A DNA stretch of 7,859 bases from NCBI GenBank assembly GCA_937899435.1, contig CALBQG010000090.1:1-7859 (forward strand), in the 5' to 3' direction. Shown here piece by piece: positions 5,402-7,859 of this stretch. A model generated the notes under the pieces. It saw only the letters and a program-made list of their open reading frames with translations, was not told where the DNA came from and did not search any database. Within the stretch, counting starts at the first letter, position 1. Each line of letters opens with the position of its first letter. This stretch comes from UBA11540 sp003445125. Lineage in GTDB: Bacteria > Bacillota > Clostridia > Oscillospirales > Ruminococcaceae. The position numbers and the translations under genes were made by a program.

Positions 5402-6346
5402 ATGAACAAAATATCCATCATCGGAACCGGAAGCGTCGGCTCTACTATTGCGTATACGCTGACGGTCATGGGCATGGCATCGGAAATTGTCATGATCGAC
5501 ATCAATAATGAAAAGGCATTGGGTGAAGCCCTGGACATCCGCCAAGGCACGCCGTTTTGCAGCGCCTGCTCGATTTATGCGGGAGATTACCGCGACGCTG
5601 CGGATTCGGACATCGTCATTCTGACCTCCGGTATTGCGCGTAAACCCGGTCAGTCGCGTTTGGAATTGGCACAGACCAACGTGAATATCACCAAGAGCAT
5701 CATTCCGGAGATTACCAAATATGCTCCGAATGCGACGTATATCATCGTCAGCAATCCGGTGGATATTCTGACGTATACATTCTACAAACTGTCGGGACTT
5801 CCCGAAAACCGCATCATCGGTTCCGGTACGATTCTGGATACCGCGCGCCTGCGTGCCAGACTGTCGGAGTACTATAACATCAACCAAAGCAACGTTCACG
5901 CGTATGTGTTCGGCGAACATGGCGATTCGTCGTTCATTCCGTGGTCGGTGGCGAATATTTCCAATGTGCCGATCCGGGAATGTCAGAAACTGATCACCAC
6001 TCCGGGAATCACCAATCCGGAACTGGATCTGGAAGAGATCGAACAGTATGTCCGCAAATCCGGCGGCCGTGTAATCGCCCGCAAGGGAGCCACCTTCTAT
6101 GCGGTTTCCGTGTCTGTATGTCATATCTGCAAATGTCTCCTCGGCGGCATCGATACGACGATGACGGTGTCCACCATGCTCCATGGCGAGTACGGCATTG
6201 AAGATGTCTGCCTGAGCACGTTGAATCTGGTCGGACGCGACGGTGTGCGCGGAAAGGTCAATGTCAATCTGACCGACGAGGAAGTGGCAAAACTGCGTTA
6301 CAGCGCCGATACGCTGAAGCAAGTAATCAATAATCTGGAAATATAA
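5402..6346 (+). CDS. mdh: LDH/MDH-family dehydrogenase: L-lactate dehydrogenase-like, predicted NAD malate dehydrogenase
   Basis: 314 residues, full length for the LDH/MDH superfamily. The Rossmann motif is IIGTGSVGSTIAY (6-18), with D33 at the strand end indicating NAD rather than NADP. Catalytic residues are present: R86, N118 (SNPVD), D146 and R149 (LDTAR) and H173 (GEHGDS). The segments NPVDILTY, SGTILDTARLR and GEHGDS resemble L-lactate dehydrogenase. In the specificity loop, however, the residue equivalent to classical position 102 is R80 (GIARKPGQSR, 77-86). Lactate dehydrogenases have Gln there and malate dehydrogenases Arg, which pairs with the second carboxylate of oxaloacetate. I therefore predict oxaloacetate/malate, supported by PEPCK upstream and fumarase 14 bases downstream. 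A plain lactate dehydrogenase call remains the main alternative. The start at 5402 is chosen because GGGAAGG (5389-5395) precedes it and the Rossmann strand follows at once; an upstream in-frame codon at 5330 would overlap the promoter. Confidence 0.9.
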   Translation: MNKISIIGTGSVGSTIAYTLTVMGMASEIVMIDINNEKALGEALDIRQGTPFCSACSIYAGDYRDAADSDIVILTSGIARKPGQSRLELAQTNVNITKSIIPEITKYAPNATYIIVSNPVDILTYTFYKLSGLPENRIIGSGTILDTARLRARLSEYYNINQSNVHAYVFGEHGDSSFIPWSVANISNVPIRECQKLITTPGITNPELDLEEIEQYVRKSGGRVIARKGATFYAVSVSVCHICKCLLGGIDTTMTVSTMLHGEYGIEDVCLSTLNLVGRDGVRGKVNVNLTDEEVAKLRYSADTLKQVINNLEI

Positions 6347-6360
6347 AGGAGGAACGAACG

Positions 6361-7737
6361 ATGGAATATCGTGTCGAACATGACTCCATGGGTGAGGTCA
6401 AAGTGCCCGCCGACCGCTTATGGGCGGCGCAAACGCAGAGAAGTCACGAAAATTTCAAAATCGGCGTGGGCATTGAAACTATGCCGCGCGAAATTACTCA
6501 TGCGTTCGGGATTCTGAAGAAAGCGGCGGCGCTTGCCAATGCCGAACTCAAACCCGAAAAGATGACCGAGAAAAAGAAAAATGCCATTTGTCAGGCTTGT
6601 GATGAGGTAATCGCCGGAAAACTCAATGATCATTTTCCGTTGGTTGTCTGGCAGACCGGTTCGGGTACGCAGTCAAATATGAACGCCAACGAAGTCATTG
6701 CCAACCGCGCCAATCAGCTGGCAGACGAGAAACTGTGCCATCCGAACGACGATGTCAATATGAGCCAGTCCTCCAATGACACCTTCCCGACCGCAATGCA
6801 CATTTCTGCGGTATTGGCGCTGGAGGAAAAGCTCCTTCCGGCAATCGAACTGCTGATTACTACGTTCAAGCATCTGGAAAAAGAAAACGAGGGCATCGTC
6901 AAATCCGGACGTACTCATTTGCAGGATGCTACACCGATCAAATTCAGTCAGGAAATTTCCGGCTGGCGCTCCAGTCTTGAGCGCGATGCCGAGCTGCTGA
7001 AAATGGCGGTCAAACCGCTTCACGAACTGGCACTGGGCGGTACTGCCGTCGGTACGGGACTCAATGCACCGGCGGGCTTTGCTGAATTGGTGGCAAAGAA
7101 AGTGGCGGAACTGACCGGAAAGCCTTTTGTGACTGCGGAGAACAAATTCCATGCGCTGACCTCCAAGGATGAATTGGTGTTTGCTCACGGGGCGATCAAG
7201 GCGACTGCCTGCGATATGATGAAAATTGCCAACGATGTGCGCTGGCTGGCTTCCGGACCGCGTGACGGTCTGGGTGAAATTCATATTCCGGAGAATGAAC
7301 CCGGTTCTTCCATCATGCCCGGAAAAGTCAATCCGACGCAGTGCGAGGCAGTCACCATGGTGGCGGTTCAGGTCATGGGAAATGACGTGGCTGTCGGTAT
7401 GGCGGCGTCGCAGGGCAACTTTGAGCTGAACGTGTTTATGCCGGTTGCGGCGTATAACTTCTTGCAGTCGGCACGCCTGCTGGCGGAAGCCATTGTTTCG
7501 TTCAACAACAATTGCGCTGTCGGAATTACCGCGAACAAAGAAAAAATGTACCATAACCTGCACAATTCGCTGATGCTGGTCACTGCGCTCAATCCGTATA
7601 TCGGCTATGAAAACGCGGCAAAGACGGCGAAAAAAGCGTTCAAGGACAATATTTCGCTGAAAGAGGCGTGTGTCGAACTCGGCTTTTTGACAGCGGAAAA
7701 ATTCGACGAGGTGTTCCACCCCGAGCAAATGGTCTGA
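6361..7737 (+). CDS. fumC: Class II fumarate hydratase (fumarase C)
   Basis: 458 residues, normal for the oxygen-stable, iron-free homotetrameric fumarase. It interconverts malate and fumarate. Motifs: TGSGTQSNMNANE (99-111), SQSSNDTFPTA (135-145) for substrate binding, SGRTHLQDATP (182-192) with active-site H186, and the family signature GSSIMPGKVNP (315-325) with catalytic S316, K322 and N324. These follow E. coli FumC with a constant offset of two. Aspartase and argininosuccinate lyase share the GSSxMPxKxN signature, but TGSGTQSNMN and the overall length favour fumarase. The ribosome binding site AAAGGAGG (6345-6352) overlaps the mdh stop and lies 8 bases from ATG, so the gene is in one operon with mdh. 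In this setting it probably runs malate to fumarate in the reductive direction. No terminator follows; the HdrB-like gene starts 17 bases later. Confidence 0.97.
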   Translation: MEYRVEHDSMGEVKVPADRLWAAQTQRSHENFKIGVGIETMPREITHAFGILKKAAALANAELKPEKMTEKKKNAICQACDEVIAGKLNDHFPLVVWQTGSGTQSNMNANEVIANRANQLADEKLCHPNDDVNMSQSSNDTFPTAMHISAVLALEEKLLPAIELLITTFKHLEKENEGIVKSGRTHLQDATPIKFSQEISGWRSSLERDAELLKMAVKPLHELALGGTAVGTGLNAPAGFAELVAKKVAELTGKPFVTAENKFHALTSKDELVFAHGAIKATACDMMKIANDVRWLASGPRDGLGEIHIPENEPGSSIMPGKVNPTQCEAVTMVAVQVMGNDVAVGMAASQGNFELNVFMPVAAYNFLQSARLLAEAIVSFNNNCAVGITANKEKMYHNLHNSLMLVTALNPYIGYENAAKTAKKAFKDNISLKEACVELGFLTAEKFDEVFHPEQMV

Positions 7738-7754
7738 TTCTGAGGGAGGTTGCC

Positions 7755-7859
7755 ATGAAAGTCAGTTATTTTCCCGGTTGTACGCTGCGTACAAAGGCAA
7801 AGGATCTGGACTTCTATGCACGCCGCTGCGCCGAGATTCTCGGCATTGAACTTTGCGAG
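7755..7859 (+). CDS. HdrB-like cysteine-rich (CCG-domain) protein, N-terminal fragment
   Basis: Only 35 codons are inside the window; the frame is open at the right edge. It begins MKVSYFPGCTLRTKAKDLD, the characteristic opening of CCG-domain proteins (heterodisulfide reductase subunit B type), in which the cysteine of FPGCT belongs to the first cysteine-rich half. Such subunits bind special Fe-S clusters and handle thiol/disulfide or quinol-linked electron transfer. The ribosome binding site GGGAGGT (7744-7750) is strong and sits 5 bases from ATG. Placement 17 bases after fumC implies the same operon. From context I infer a subunit of an HdrBC- or TfrB/SdhE-like fumarate-reducing or electron-transfer complex; the sequence here is too short to decide which. 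Confidence 0.75.
   Translation, partial: MKVSYFPGCTLRTKAKDLDFYARRCAEILGIELCE

Noticed and set aside
3286..5550. 754-codon reverse-strand open frame opposite pck
   Set aside because: It mirrors the forward gene's codon structure, spans the forward terminator and the mdh start, and has no ribosome binding site or recognisable domain.
5081..6322. 413-codon reverse-strand open frame across pck end and mdh
   Set aside because: It crosses the terminator and promoter of the forward genes and shows no protein family signature.

Overview
The window reads as chromosomal core-metabolism DNA from an anaerobic, Gram-positive-type bacterium (Firmicutes, probably Clostridia). The evidence is the SufD-SufS-SufU order with a Bacillus-type SufU scaffold, strong AGGAGG ribosome binding sites, extended -10 promoters of the vegetative type, a GTP-type PEP carboxykinase and an HdrB-like protein. 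A fibre-degrading or succinate-forming gut-type clostridium would fit, but genus cannot be read from the sequence. All genes are on the + strand and packed tightly; the longest gene-free stretch is 229 bases. I see no tRNA, rRNA, CRISPR, IS element, integrase or phage gene.

Layout. (1) 2-1918: 3' end of an Fe-S assembly operon, with a truncated sufD, then sufS and sufU, each overlapping the next. (2) 1919-3212: a LysR-type regulator with its own promoter and a possible autoregulatory palindrome, followed 12 bases later by a small thioredoxin-like [2Fe-2S] protein. (3) 3213-5269: a promoter, a roughly 150-base leader with hairpins, the GTP-dependent PEP carboxykinase and a clear intrinsic terminator. 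(4) 5270-7859: a second promoter driving a lactate/malate dehydrogenase-family enzyme, class II fumarase and the start of an HdrB-like cysteine-rich protein that runs off the edge.

Regions 3 and 4 fit together as the reductive C4 branch: PEP + CO2 to oxaloacetate (PEPCK), to malate, to fumarate (fumarase), and possibly to succinate by a fumarate-reducing complex beyond the right edge. The key point is the dehydrogenase. Its body looks like L-lactate dehydrogenase, and a simple similarity search would probably call it that. However, its substrate-specificity loop carries arginine at the position (classical 102) where lactate dehydrogenases have glutamine and malate dehydrogenases have arginine. 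Together with its position between PEPCK and fumarase, this predicts malate dehydrogenase activity.

I found no clearly novel multi-gene system. The most useful leads are the dehydrogenase's specificity, the structured pck leader, the similar promoters and shared 13-base element of pck and the mdh operon, and the LysR/[2Fe-2S] gene pair.
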